Shown: positions 42,761 through 52,954, counted from the stretch's first letter. The stretch: DNA of 64,000 nt from Triatoma infestans (GCA_011037195.1 JAAEAF010004991.1:1-64000), one strand, 5' to 3'. Program-made: numbers and translations. Notes: generated from the letters alone by a model not told the origin.

Positions 42761-43137
42761 AAAAAAAAAAAAAATCTGGTGTGAAACACTCACACGACAA
42801 ATTCAATTCTAATTCATACAATTTAATCAAGAAATTTTCTTTAAAAGAGCTATGTTACAACGTTTATTTGGGCTAGCCATAAAAATGGTGGTGGGGATTT
42901 TACTTTTATATCTGAACAGCTTTATATAGTGCACTCTATGTCAAAATCAACAAAGCTATCAATTTTTTTCAAAAACAAATAAAATATTTCAAATAAAAGT
43001 GATACATTTCTATTTATGCAGCACAAACCATTCCTCAGGTTTAATGAAAATCGTTGTAACCTTTTTCAAGAAAATTTAAAAAAAAACTTCTTTTTTTTTT
43101 ATGTTTATTTATTTGAAATTTACAACTGCATATTCAA
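42761..43137 (-). repeat. Rep-1 third-subfamily copy
   Basis: It starts at an A-run, TCTGGTGTGAAACACTCACAC (hairpin end), and contains TTTGGGCTAGCCATAAAAAT and TATATAGTGCACTCTATGTC. It is cut by the LTR-like insertion at 43138. Confidence 0.6.
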
Positions 43138-43456
43138 TGTAACGGCAAGAGAGAAAACACACAAGCCCGACCGAGAGAAAACAAACTCTCTCTGGTATTC
43201 TCTCACTTAAGCAGGCTAGAGTGGGGAACCTGTATATAAGCCAGTAACAGATCGGGACATCCATCAATCTATCAGATTCAACCATACATCGCATCGTGTC
43301 ATTCCATCGTGTCATAACTCTACTCCCATCTTTCATTCTATAAAATCATTACAAGTCCAGTGCAGTTTGTGTAAACTTATAGTTATATTATAACAGTCTC
43401 TTCATATCTCGTCTAATTAATCAGTCCCAATTTCTCTCCTCGTCAACTCCATTATA
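43138..43456 (+). mobile_element. Solo LTR-like repeat, third copy
   Basis: A 319-bp unit from TGTAACGGCAAGAG to CAACTCCATTATA, highly similar to 40001-40315. It has CTGTATATAAGCCAG (TATA-like). Flanks TCAA and TGAA do not match, so no clear target duplication. Confidence 0.65.
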
Positions 43457-43504
43457 TGAAATACAATAAGTAAATGTGCTATACAAAGAAAATATGGCTT
43501 GATG

Positions 43505-43740
43505 GTCTTGAATGGTATCATCCAGTGATGAATACCATTAAGTAATTATGAGGTCGCCAGGTCATCAACGCTTCAAGCATCGTTGTGTGTTTCCTGGGAG
43601 GGTTTGAGAGTAGAGTGCCTTGGCTAGAGGGTTAGAGTGAGATTGAATTCTTGAATGAAATCTGTTGTAGTTAGATAAGGCAAGGGTGGGAGACGAAGGG
43701 AATGTTGAGGTCAGTGTGTAAGGTGACATTGGATACGTAA
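43505..43740 (-). pseudogene. Jockey-type LINE, C-terminal half of split copy
   Basis: On the minus strand it continues the text of 44492-44757: VSNVTLHTDLNIPFVSHPC, then NRFHSRIQSHSNPLAKAL and LKR..PGDL. The Y(I/V)SN.TLH.DL.IP.V motif and the terminal LKR..P.DL are typical of Jockey ORF2 ends. Frame breaks occur. Confidence 0.8.
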
Positions 43741-44491
43741 TATGAAATGTCTTACGAAAGACAATTATATCTTAATAATTGGATATGTCTTACGAAAATT
43801 AAGAATGTCGGTTGACTTGGAAGCTTTAAAGTTGGCTTATTTTGCTTATGTTCATAGCCATTTGTGCTATGGTACTATAATTTGGGGTAATGCTGCCGAA
43901 TGCAAAAAATACTTAGGTTACAAAAGAAGGCAATTAGAGTTATTTTGGGTTTAGACTCGAAAGTATCTTGTCGTTCTTGGTTTAAGAAATTGAATATAAT
44001 GACACTACCAGCCATATTTATTTTCCAATGCCTCGTTTACGTAAAGGGCAATGAAGGCCAATTTATAAGTTTTTCGCAAGTTCATGACCATTTCACCAGA
44101 AGGCGCAATGATCTTGTTCAGAATAGAAACAGGTTGATAAAAGTTCGTACCAGCTTCCATAGTTTGTCCATCTCGCTATAATAATTATTTACCAGCGAAT
44201 ATAAAAGATAAGAATTTGAAGTGTTTCAAAGCTAGTGTTAAAAAACTGTTATTAGCTCACCCGCTGTATGAGATACATAAATATTTTAAAATTAAGTTTT
44301 TTATTTTGACAATTTTGTGAATTTAAATTATATTTAAGATTAAAGATACAGGAATATTTTGAAATTAAGTTTTGCCTTGACAATTATGTGAATTTAAATT
44401 ATATTCTAACTTGACCTTGCCAATAAGGATGTATTGATCTTTTTTTCTGGCAAATAAATAAATAAAATAAATAAATAAATAAATAATAAGG
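43741..44491 (+). pseudogene. CR1-like LINE nested in Jockey copy
   Basis: ORF 43742-43954 gives RKLRMSVDLEALKLAYFAYV and HSHLCYGTIIWGNA. ORF 43900-44181 continues MQKILRLQKKAIRVILGLDS, VSCRSWFKKLNIMTLPAIFI and FTRRRNDLVQNRNRLIKVRT. After a stop, LPANIKDKNLKCFKASVKKL follows. This is the C-terminal RT thumb region of a CR1/L2-like LINE. One frameshift near 43920 and one stop near 44180 are the main damage. The 3' tail is (AAAT)n at 44449-44488. The Jockey sequence is continuous if this block is removed. Confidence 0.85.
44449..44488. repeat. (AAAT)n tail
   Basis: About nine AAAT units with one interruption, at the 3' end of the nested LINE. Confidence 0.85.
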
Positions 44492-44757
44492 ACAACCTGT
44501 GATATGTCGGAAGATGTTTGATTGAAGGGTTTAGATTCGGTTCAGGTTTGAACGCTTTGCCGTCCCGTACAGTTCTAGTCCATATGTCTATAGAGGTCTT
44601 AGAAAGGATGTGTATAATAGTCTTTTATTCTAAAGAGATAATTTAGATCGATTACCGAGAAGTCTATGGAAGAGCTGAAAACGATTTTTGTGGTCGCCGC
44701 GTTTGAGTCGTGTTTGAGGATTCCATGTAAGTCTCTTGTCTAGGTATCTAGGTATCG
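44492..44757 (-). pseudogene. Jockey-type LINE, N-terminal half of split copy
   Basis: On the minus strand it reads YLDKRLTWNPQTRLKRGDHK, RFQLFHRLLGNRSKLSL, NKRLLYTSFLRPL, TYGLELYGTAKRSNLNRI and NIFRHITGC. YL...L.W..H...KR, LLG..S.L...NK..LY......P...YG..L.G.A..SN...IQ is the Jockey RT C-terminal signature. Three or so stops replace single residues. A small element gap of W and Y codons coincides with the insertion point. Confidence 0.85.
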
Positions 44758-44764
44758 TGGTGTT

Positions 44765-44910
44765 CCAAAAAAAAAAAAAAAAAAAAAAAACTTCAAATAA
44801 AAGCGATAGGTATTTATGTGTTTAGATAGTATACGAAGTTTAAAGTAAATTGTTGGAACTGTTTTTTTGAGAAAATCAAAATTGAAAAAAGAAGAAAAAC
44901 ATTCAGTAAA
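44765..44910 (-). repeat. Rep-1 fragment
   Basis: An A-run followed by CTTCAAATAAAAGCGATAGG, GTATACGAAGTTTAAAG and TTTGAGAAAATCAAAATTG follows Rep-1 in reverse. Confidence 0.55.
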
Positions 44911-45093
44911 AAGGAAAGGATTTTGAGTTTCGGTCTTTTTTTAACCAAAAATAAAAAAAAACTTAAATTTTTGCCAACGTTTCGACAAATATATTGTCTT
45001 TTTCAAGGCCTACAGAAAGACGAAACGTTGGCAAAAATTTAAGTTTTTTTTATTTTTGGTTAAAAAAAGACTGAAACTCAAAATCCTTTCCTT
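44911..45093. repeat. Near-perfect inverted repeat (hairpin), ~73-bp arms
   Basis: The left arm 44911-44990 and right arm 45021-45093 are reverse complements with one or two mismatches, separated by ~30 bp. Each arm carries CCAACGTTTCG or its inverse CGAAACGTTGG, the same core as in the 4427-4633 hairpin. No ORF. Confidence 0.85.
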
Positions 45094-45496
45094 CATACAA
45101 GCATCGGTCGAGAAGAATCTTCCATACATTCAGTAAAGTTGCATGAATTCAGTAAAAGTATCACAGCTATTTTCTCATGATAGCGTGAGTAAATTAAATA
45201 AAATCTAAAGCTTAAAGAAAATCTATCGTTTTATATTTTTTTTCTTATTGAAAGAACCTCAAAAGTTCTATTTCATCGATAACCACAATTTCGGAAATTC
45301 GTCACAATCGCAAGCAGAGGAATAAGAAAAAGTTAAAATTTAACAAAAATCAAGAAATTGAATTATTCGGACTAAAATGACTTTTCTGATTTGTCTAATA
45401 AGCCTGCAAAAGCAGAAAATGTTCACCTTTGCTTTTCATTACAAATATTTTCTATGTCAGACATATACGTATATTAGGATATTAAAACTTATATCA
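45094..45496. other. Rep-1-like debris, no gene
   Basis: Fragments such as TCAGTAAAGTTGCATG and TTTTCTCATGATAGCG near 45130-45185 resemble Rep-1. The rest is unassigned. Confidence 0.4.
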
Positions 45497-45714
45497 GGGG
45501 AGGGATTAGCTAAGTGGTTAGCGCGTTAGACTCCCACGCGGAGGTTCCGGGTTCGAGTACAGTGCTACCCTTAAATTTTTTTTCTTGCTAGGAGCCACTA
45601 CAGCTCAATGTTCGGTGATGGACAGTGTTGTCTGTAACGAGAGAACACTGTCGGGGTGGCCGGCAGTTGCACTGAGAACGCTCCGGACGGTAATGGCCAT
45701 AGATATTGACGCGC

Positions 45715-45747
<33 letters not shown>
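45497..45747 (+). mobile_element. SINE-1, full length with A-tail
   Basis: Box A TTAGCTAAGTGGTTAG (C to A change), box B GGGTTCGAGTAC, the full body and the TTGACGCGCCTTAA end, followed by ~26 A (45722-45747). It lies against a Rep-1 copy. Confidence 0.85.
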
Positions 45748-45753
<6 letters not shown>

Positions 45754-46040
45754 ATTATGTTCAAATTAAATCTATTGCGCCCGTACCAGATTTTCGAAAT
45801 TGAGTTTTCACCGGAAATATATGTTTTGGGGTCCCCTGAATCCGAAAAACAAATGTTTTTAGCGAATAGTGTGTGTGTATTGGTCTGCTTGGGTATGTGT
45901 GTTTTATCAGAATATCTCAAAAGAAATTATCTGGGCAAAAATACGTTGTCAGAAGTAGTTATGGTTTATCCATTTAAATCGGACGCGATTTGGTTGGGTA
46001 TATTAAAAAATAGGCACATCTATCGAGAGATTTTTTGATA
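45748..46040 (+). repeat. Rep-1 copy, 5' part
   Basis: CCAGATTTTCGAAATTGAGT, CACCGGAAATATATG, GGGGTCCCCTGAATCCG, then a GT tract and AATATCTCAAAAG. It stops before the first CCGGAAG module. Confidence 0.65.
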
Positions 46041-46212
46041 GACAAATTTTAATTTTTGATATGTAGTGGTAGAAATTTTCTTTTTTGTTTTAATTTTTAT
46101 TTTATTATTAATTTTATTGGGTTCTTCTTGTTCAAAGTGCATCATTTTATGTTTAATTTGAGGGTTTAATAATTTATTTACTATAATATATTTTATTTAT
46201 TTATTTATTTAT

Positions 46213-46435
46213 TAAAGGGCGCATCAACCATCCATGGTCATTGGCGCCCGGAGCTTTCTCACTGGCCTCTGGGCAGTGTTCTCTCGATACAGACAACACT
46301 GTCTCATTACCGGATAGTGAGCTGTAGAGGCTCCTAGTAAGAAAAAATCTAAGGGTTGCACAGCTGGACTCAAACCCGGGTCCTCCGTGTGGGAATCCAG
46401 ATAGCTAACCATTTAGCTATTATTCCCTTCCCTCA
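46213..46435 (-). mobile_element. SINE-1 copy
   Basis: The reverse complement runs from the end (AGGGCGCATCAACC) through the body to box B (GACTCAAACCCGGGTC) and head (CTAACCATTTAGCTATTATT). It adjoins the inverted-repeat element at 46440, in the same relative position as SINE-1 at 51932. Confidence 0.85.
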
Positions 46436-46439
46436 ACAG

Positions 46440-46746
46440 TATTATTATTTGGTATTTTGTCCGTCGTAGCATGTATATTCCTTTTGTTCCTGACCGGTTT
46501 CGGATTGTTGGAACAAATTCACCAAGTTCGTGTAGAAGTTCATTTCAACGCAATGTTTCTGTTACACTCAACACTTGTTGGTTTGTTGATTATATGTATG
46601 TGCAGGAGGTTATAAGATAATTACTATGTGTGTTTGTCTTTATAGACAAAATCAAATTATTATAAATTATGATTGGACATTAGAAAATAGTATATAATAA
46701 ATAGCATGTTTTTGAAGGAAACTTTTAAACTAAATGGTATTATTAT
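46440..46746 (-). mobile_element. Inverted-repeat element, right portion (split by LINE-A)
   Basis: It is the reverse complement of 51610-51925: an outer arm with CCTGACCGGTTTCGGATT, the CACCAAGTTCGTGTAG, CAACGCAATGTTTCTGTTAC blocks, and the interior ending AATAGCATGTTTTTGAAGG. The hammerhead-like core is truncated here (GATTGTTGG in place of the hairpin and CTGA box). Confidence 0.8.
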
Positions 46747-47943
46747 TATAGTTCGGGTGCCTAATGGCGCGGGACCTAAGCCTATGTGGCCTTTATCCCC
46801 CCGATACCCCCCTATCCCCTTAATAAATCTCCCCCGGTAGCTTACCGGTTAATCTACAGTATCCCAAGATATCCCGAAACTCCAGCTCGCGCAGACAATC
46901 CTGCGAGAGTGATGCCCTCCCAAAAAACACGAAACCTAGTTCCAGCGAAACGGGGATACTGACAAAGGTAGAGGTACACCGTTTCCCTGACTCCGTCGTC
47001 ACAGTTCTGACAAATGGGACTAGACGTCCTCCCTATATTAAACAAGTGGCTGGACACCCAAGTGTGTCCAGTCACTATCCCTATCAGGGTCCTCAGACCC
47101 GTCCTACTAAGGGACAGGAGATACTCCGAAGTTCCCTGCCTACTTGTCTTTATAAATCTTTTGGCTTGGAGGCACCCCTGCGTGTTCCCCCAGCGTTTCT
47201 CTAAAACTTTCGTCTCCCAAAGCCTAATCTGTTTGTCACGAAACGTCTTTGTGACAGCCAGGGCTGGTTCAGGACCGCAAAATGGTTGAGATGATCCCTC
47301 CCTAGCCAACTGGTCTGCCCTCTCATTCCCCTCTATTCCCGCGTGTCCGGGTATCCAATAGAGGCGCACCGTACCCCTCCGAGCTAAAGCATTGAGCTTC
47401 CTCCGACATTCTCCCACTAATTTCGAACTCCACCAAGGCTTACTCAAAGCCCTTATGCGGCCTGCCTATCCGAGAAAATCCGCACTTCCTTGAACTCTCC
47501 CTGCCACTCCTCCACCAGGTGGCAGCATTCAATAATGCCCACTACCTCTGCCTGAAAGACCGTGGCCAACCCACCCAAGACCACCGAACTCCCTCTGTCC
47601 AACTCCTCAAACCATGCTCCCGCCACCGACAGGCCAGTGCCCTCCTGCCTAGAGCCATCTGAATAGCAGCGAATAATACCGCTGCCCGACTCCGTTGGCC
47701 TAGTGAGGTTATCATCCCCTATACTACTAATGGTAATCTCATAATCTCTCTCAAATCTCCATTTCTTGCTCGTCTCATCAAGTTTGGATAGCAGAAATCG
47801 GTTCACTCGCCAAATTTCGTCCTCGATCCTAGTGTGATCCCCCTGAAAGGTTCTCACCCATTCTCCCTTGCACCTCATTCTGAGGTACCCTTTCATTGCT
47901 TCCCCCGTTACCACGTACTGAAGAGGGGTTAGCCCCAACAAAT
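46747..47943 (-). pseudogene. LINE-A copy, best preserved: RT end, RNase H, zinc-knuckle
   Basis: ORF 47941-47453 starts within the RT C-terminus (LGLTPLQYVVTGEA) and enters RNase H with CYSDGSRQEGTGLSVAGAWF, TVFQAEVVGIIECC and VRIFSDRQAA, showing D, E and D of the active site. After a 1-nt deletion, ORF 47447-46854 continues with LYWIPGHAGIEGNERADQLA, keeping H and D. Then LIGIVTGHTWVSSHLFNIGR and CQNCDDG...LYLCQY (last knuckle C is Y). A T-run insertion near 46925 shifts the end, which continues in ORF 47002-46820. The 3' UTR ends GGCACCCGAACTA and (TAA)n. It is 5' truncated and inserted in the inverted-repeat element. Confidence 0.9.
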
Positions 47944-48190
47944 ATGCTTAGTGTTTTATCAGTCATTTTTATTGGGGGAGATAAGAAATTTCAGGAGTAA
48001 ACTGTACTAATAAGAAAAGGTAAAGTTGGAAGAAGGGAAATGCAAAGTTTAATGATAGCCAAAAGTTTTGTAAAAATAATAAATAAATATGAAATCCAAG
48101 CAAGGTTAATACAAGAAAATATGTAAATAAACTGATATGTAAGAAGGTTGGCAGCAAAACGACAAATTGGAGATGATATTAAAATAGTAA
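47944..48190 (-). mobile_element. Inverted-repeat element, left portion
   Basis: It is the reverse complement of 51360-51605, from AAATATGCTTAGTGTTTTAT to GATATTAAAATAGTAAC. The outer arm that should follow is replaced by a SINE-1 fragment. Confidence 0.85.
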
Positions 48191-48345
48191 CTCTCGTTAC
48201 AAACAACACTGTCCCCATCACCGGACAGTGAGCTGTAGAGGCTCCTAGGGAGAAAAAAATCTAAGGATAGCACAGTTGGACTCGAACCCGGGTCCTCCAC
48301 ATAGGAATCCAGTACGCTAACCACTTAGCTATTCCCTTCCTTAAT
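48191..48345 (-). mobile_element. SINE-1, 3'-truncated
   Basis: The body (CATCACCGGACAGTGAG), box B (GACTCGAACCCGGGTCC) and head (CTAACCACTTAGCTATTCCC) are intact, but the last ~60 bp of the SINE are missing at the junction with the inverted-repeat element. Confidence 0.8.
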
Positions 48346-48407
48346 AATATATAAGTTTATTTTATTTATCAGATTTTTTCTTTTCTTTCTTTAGGATTTC
48401 TGTTGCG

Positions 48408-48460
48408 AGTTTTTATTATTATTATTATTGTTATTGTTATTATTATTATTATTATTGTAT
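48408..48460. repeat. (TTA)n microsatellite
   Basis: TTA units with a few TTG changes. Confidence 0.85.
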
Positions 48461-48594
48461 TTTAAGATCTGTTGATATATTGAATGATTACATACAGTAC
48501 TTCTGACAGACGGCATAAATAAAAATTGTCAGTTTTTTGTACTTAATTTAAAAAATATTACTTCTGTGTTGTATATTTTTCTTAAAATAAAGTA

Positions 48595-48725
48595 CTTTTG
48601 TATCTATTATCTATATAATATCTCAAATACTCAATAAAGAAAAGACGCAGGAAGCTCAAACTTGGTGTTCCATTTAGGCACTATAACCGCAACAGACACG
48701 AAGATTTTGGGCAAAATCTATTAAT
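48595..48725 (+). repeat. Rep-1 fragment
   Basis: ATCTCAAATACTC, AAAGACGCAGGAAGCTC, AACTTGGTGTTCCATTTAGG and GGCAAAATCTATTAATTGG match the Rep-1 variant at 56090-56200. Confidence 0.5.
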
Positions 48726-49750
48726 TGGTCTTGAGACTTCGAAACTCTACAACTAATGACTAAAGTGTGGAAAAAAACCGACACGATATTGTAGCCACTG
48801 TTTGACGTTTCGTCAAAAAAAAAGAAGAAAAAAAGCCGAACGAGATGTCCAAACTTTATCCATCTAGAAGTTGTTAACATCCAGAGAAAAATCTCTACAA
48901 AGCTATTCAGCGACAACATCATTAACTCTTTCCTAAACATGGAGAAACGATTTTGATTAGCCGGTCCACAAGTTAATACGCTATTATCTTATGAAATATC
49001 TTGTGAGTTCAACCAGCGTTGAAAATAAAATAGAGAGAGAATGATATTATTAAAAAGCGGTCAAAGAATTTAAGAGCGGAAGTTGAAAGGTCCGCTATGT
49101 TTGTTGGTATAGTTAGGCTAAACCAACCAGTCATATTACCACATTCACAAGAGAGTACCAGCGAACGGTACACACAATTATTAAGAACAATGCTATCTAT
49201 TATATAGATAGTTGATGGAAATTTACAGCATCATTCTCTCTCTTACTCTCTACTGTAATGTTAGTAAGTGGTAATGTTACTAGCCAGTAGTAATGTTTCA
49301 CACTGTCTTATTGTCTTGATTTGGGAAGATCTACTATCTATACTAATTGTTTTACCTATGATTGATAACAGTTTAGTAAACTGTTATGTAGGACGTATGC
49401 AGCAATTGTGCCAATTCACTCTCTTTCTCCCTTTATACGATTATGTAAGAGAGAGGGAATTAATCAACAAAATAATAATAATAATAATAATAATGAACCG
49501 TGGTATGTATGTACTACATAATTACCAATATATTTGTTTCTATTTCTCACAATCAATTACAAACAAATAGTAATAAAAAAAATTGATATGAAGTGAATGG
49601 AGCCAGTGTACTCGTATTTCAGTTAAGGTGAGAAAAAATTGATTTCTTCATTGATGGTAATATAGTGTGGAAAATGTAACAAATTAGAAGGTGAATGGAT
49701 GTTTCATATTAGTCTTAAAATAATGACACATTTCTATTGTTTTATAAGAA
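48726..49750. other. No recognisable gene
   Basis: AT-rich, with an (ATA)n tract at 49470-49493. ORF 49268-49570 is L/I-rich and unassigned. Confidence 0.4.
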
Positions 49751-49754
49751 AAAT

Positions 49755-49985
49755 TGAATATCTGGTATTTTATCCGTCGTAGTGTGCATATTTATTTTCT
49801 TGCTGACCAGTTTCGGACCCTCATCCAACCGTCAGAGCAAATCCACCAAGTTCGTGCAGAGAGTTCACTCCAACACAATGTTTCCGTTACTTGTTACTCA
49901 CACTTCTGTGAGTAACACAGTGTGAGTAACAAGTAACGGAAACATTGCGTTGGAGTGAACTCTCTGCATTGCGGATCCATCCACA
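49755..49985. mobile_element. Inverted-repeat element, collapsed form
   Basis: The left arm has TGACCAGTTTCGGACCC, CACCAAGTTCGTGCAGAGAG and CAACACAATGTTTCCGTTAC. It is followed within ~10 bp by its inverse (GTAACGGAAACATTGCGTTG, AGTGAACTCTCTGCAT), so arms 49855-49910 and 49918-49968 form a hairpin. The interior present at 51360-51735 is absent. The minus-strand motif at 49804-49835 reads CTGACGGTTGGATG..., GAAAC. Confidence 0.8.
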
Positions 49986-50169
49986 TATTCAAAAATTGAA
50001 TAATTTTATTTATTAAGCATGTTGTTATAACGAAAGAAGTCTGTCTCGATTTTATATCGAGGGTTAAAGTTTTAGGAGAGTTATGCACACATTTCAAAGT
50101 TATGCACTGTATTAAAATTAATGGAGATATATTAAAGGGGTAATGCTTATAAAACATGTCAACTAATAT

Positions 50170-50385
50170 TATTTAGGAGGGAAGCGAATAGCTAAGTGGT
50201 TAGCGTATTGGATTCCCAAGCGGAGGACCCTGTTTCGAGTCCAGTTGTGCTACCCTTAGATTTTTTCTTCCTAGGAGCCTCTACAGCTCACTGTCCGGTG
50301 ATGGACAGTGTTGTCTGAAACGAGAGACAGTGCACTGAGAAGGCCCCGGACGCCAATGACCATAGATTTTGACGCGCCTTAAATA
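50170..50385 (+). mobile_element. SINE-1 copy
   Basis: Box A ATAGCTAAGTGGTTAG, box B TGTTTCGAGTCC, body and TTTGACGCGCCTTAAAT end. A short deletion removes the GAACACTGTCCGGAGGCC part of the body. Confidence 0.8.
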
Positions 50386-50910
50386 AATCAACAAAAAAAT
50401 ATTATTTGCAGAAAAAATGGTTATTTTCTCGAAATAAAGACATTCTCATTTATGCCAGAAACAAAATACGAATACACTACACTTGGCCGTCTCTCCTACT
50501 TTGCTAGGATAGATGACGCACCAAAGGTAGGAAAGATGCCGTATCTCTTCCTCTGTGAAGGAAACATGGCTGATCAACATGAAACTTGGTAACTAAGAGT
50601 CCAACTTTAACTATAACGTGGAAATATTTCATTTCCATAGCAATTAATATAGTATAGGTATATAAATTTACTAATACGTTATGGAAATTCAGGTATTCAC
50701 CAGATATACTATTGCATATAAATGTGCATAGAACACAACATAATAATTGAAGAATTTTGCAATACGTTTGCTTCTCGACCGCTCGACTCATTGACTAACT
50801 TGCATGACGTTACGTGATGGCAAACAAGAGAAGTAATGTCTGTGACTTCTCTTCTATACCCATCATCTCTCCTAACTTTATCCTGATACGTAGACCACTC
50901 ACTTGGCTTT
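50386..50910. other. No recognisable gene
   Basis: ORFs 50504-50791 and 50709-50942 on the minus strand are unassigned; TGACGTTACGTGATGGC near 50805 is a short near-palindrome without context. Confidence 0.4.
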
Positions 50911-51112
50911 CTCCTACTCCAATTAATACACAACTTGATCAAGAAATTTTCTTTGAAATCGCAACGATTAGAAGGTTTAGTTGAGCTGGCCTTAAAAAAA
51001 AAGGTGGTAAGGGTTTTACTTTGTATATCTGAGCGGCCATATTTTGGGAGCGCACTATGTTAAAAATCAACAAAGCTTGTGCAAATTTAAATTTAAATTA
51101 ATTGACAATGTA
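50911..51112 (-). repeat. Rep-1 third-subfamily copy
   Basis: CTCCTACTCCAATTAATACAC, AAGAAATTTTCTTTGAAATC, GTTGAGCTGGCCTTAAAAA and TTGGGAGCGCACTATGTTAA follow the same order as 42830-42960. Confidence 0.6.
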
Positions 51113-51164
51113 TTCCTGTTTTGATTAATAAAGAAGTTGAATATGCGGTTGGGTCCCCAATGAT

Positions 51165-51930
51165 GGATAACATCTAGTATTTTATCCCATATTTCTAATA
51201 TTCCTGACCGGTTTCGGATTTTCATCCATTATCAGAGCAAATTTATCAAGTTCATGCATAGACTTCACTTGAACGCAATGTTTCTGTTACATTCGACACT
51301 TGTTGGTTTGTTCATTGTATGTATGTGCGGAAAGATTGTAAGGTTATGTTACTATTTTAATATCATCTCCAATTTGTGGTTTTGCTGCCAACCTTCTTAC
51401 ATATCAATTTACCTACATATTTTCTTGTATTAACCTTGCTTGGATTTCATATTTATTTATTATTTTTTTCCAAGCTTTTGACTATCATTAAACTTTGCAT
51501 TGCCTTTCTTCAAACATAATCTATTCTTATTAATAAGTAACCAAGTTACTTCTGAAATTTCTTATCGTCTCACTCCCCTAATAAAAATGACTGATAAAAC
51601 ACTAAGCATATTTAACACCATTTAATTAAAATTTTTCCTTCAAAACATGCTATTTATTATATACTATTTTCTAATGTCCAATCATGATTTATAATAATTC
51701 CATTTTGTCATTAAATACGCGCACACATAGTAACATAACCTATAACCTCCTGCACATTCATATAATCAACAAACCAACAAGTGTAAGTGTAAACGAAACA
51801 TTGCGTTCAAGTCAACCCCTATACACGGAACTTGGTGAATTTGTTCTGACAATGGATGAAAATTCGAAACCAGTCAGGAACAAAAGGAATATACATGCTA
51901 CGACGGATAAAATACTAAATAATATTACTG
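51165..51930. mobile_element. Inverted-repeat element, complete reference copy
   Basis: Arms of ~185 bp (51175-51360 and 51735-51919) are reverse complements with moderate divergence; the interior of ~375 bp is AT-rich with no ORF. Each arm contains the hammerhead-like motif: minus 51203-51236 (CTGATAATGGATG...ATCCGAAACCGG) and plus 51846-51878 (CTGACAATGGATG...ATTCGAAACCAG). It lacks a transposase and I cannot define a target duplication. Long arms could suggest a foldback transposon, but the motif points toward Penelope-type terminal repeats in inverted orientation. Confidence 0.8.
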
Positions 51931-51931
51931 T

Positions 51932-52175
51932 TGAGGGAAGGGAATAGCTAAGTGGTTAGCGTACTGGACTACCATGCGGAAGAACCGAGTTTTAGTCCAG
52001 CTGGGTTACCCTTAGATTTTTTTCTTCCTAGGAGCCTCTACAGCTCACTGTCCGGAGATGGACAGTGTTGTCTGTATCGAGAGAACACTGTCCAGAGGCC
52101 GACAGTGTACTGAAAAGGCTCCGGGCGCCAATGACCATAGTTCAGTTTGACGCGCCTTAAATTAAAAAAATAAAA
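51932..52175 (+). mobile_element. SINE-1 copy adjoining inverted-repeat element
   Basis: It starts TGAGGGAAGGGAATAGC, has a damaged box B (GAGTTTTAGTCC), a good body and the TTTGACGCGCCTTAA end with a short A-rich tail. The junction with the element on its left is the same as at 46435. Confidence 0.85.
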
Positions 52176-52300
52176 ATACATTGCGTTGAAGTGAACTCGC
52201 TGCACAAACTTAATAAATTTGCTCTGGCGATGGATGAAAATCCGTAACCGGTCAGAAATGCAAGAAATACGTATGCATGCTACACGGATAAAAGCCAATT
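52176..52300 (+). repeat. Inverted-repeat-element arm fragment
   Basis: CATTGCGTTGAAGTGAACTC, AATAAATTTGCTCTGGCG, and at 52223-52254 CTGGCGATGGATG...ATCCGTAACCGG; motif damaged (CTGG, GTAAC). It ends GCTACACGGATAAAAG, as an outer arm end. Confidence 0.65.
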
Positions 52301-52945
52301 TATAATGATTTTAAAATACATGGTCCAAAATTGCAATTACTTATGAACGAGTCCTTAAATTTAACACATTTAACTCTTATTTGTTTTTTATACTCTTTTT
52401 TATATGGTTTTTAACTGTACTAGAAAAATATATTTCATGGGAGAGTATATAATCTGTGCACACCGAATTAATAATGATGCTTTACTAAGATTCCCAAGAG
52501 ATTTGTATGAGCTACTTAAGTGTCAGTCTTTAGAAACTCAGAGTTACATCTTGGACCTCATATTGAATTTTTGCCAGAGTTGGTTTTGGACTGTATGAAG
52601 CTTGCTTGGTCCTACAAACGAAAAATCAATTTAATTTTTTTTATTTCTTGAACATTTTCAAATATCCAGATTTGATCAGCTGATAACTGATTGATTGATT
52701 GTTACACGAAACATTTTTAGTGTTTTTTTTTTAATTAAGGAATTTCGTTTTTAATCAATGTAATAAACTTTCTTTCATTCCAAATCATTTACTTCGTTTA
52801 TCGCAATTTACATCTACATTACAACACAATCAAGTACAAATTAAGATATCTACTGATATCTTATGATGTCATATACTTTCTGTTCCCAAAGTTTTTGAAT
52901 TAGAATGCCTCACTCCCACAAAAGTATGGACATGATTTGAGACAA
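52301..52945. other. No recognisable gene
   Basis: ORF 52404-52598 (64 codons) includes GEYIICAHRINNDALLRFPR, which looks protein-like but matches no family I know. Confidence 0.35.
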
Positions 52946-52954
52946 ACTCATAGA

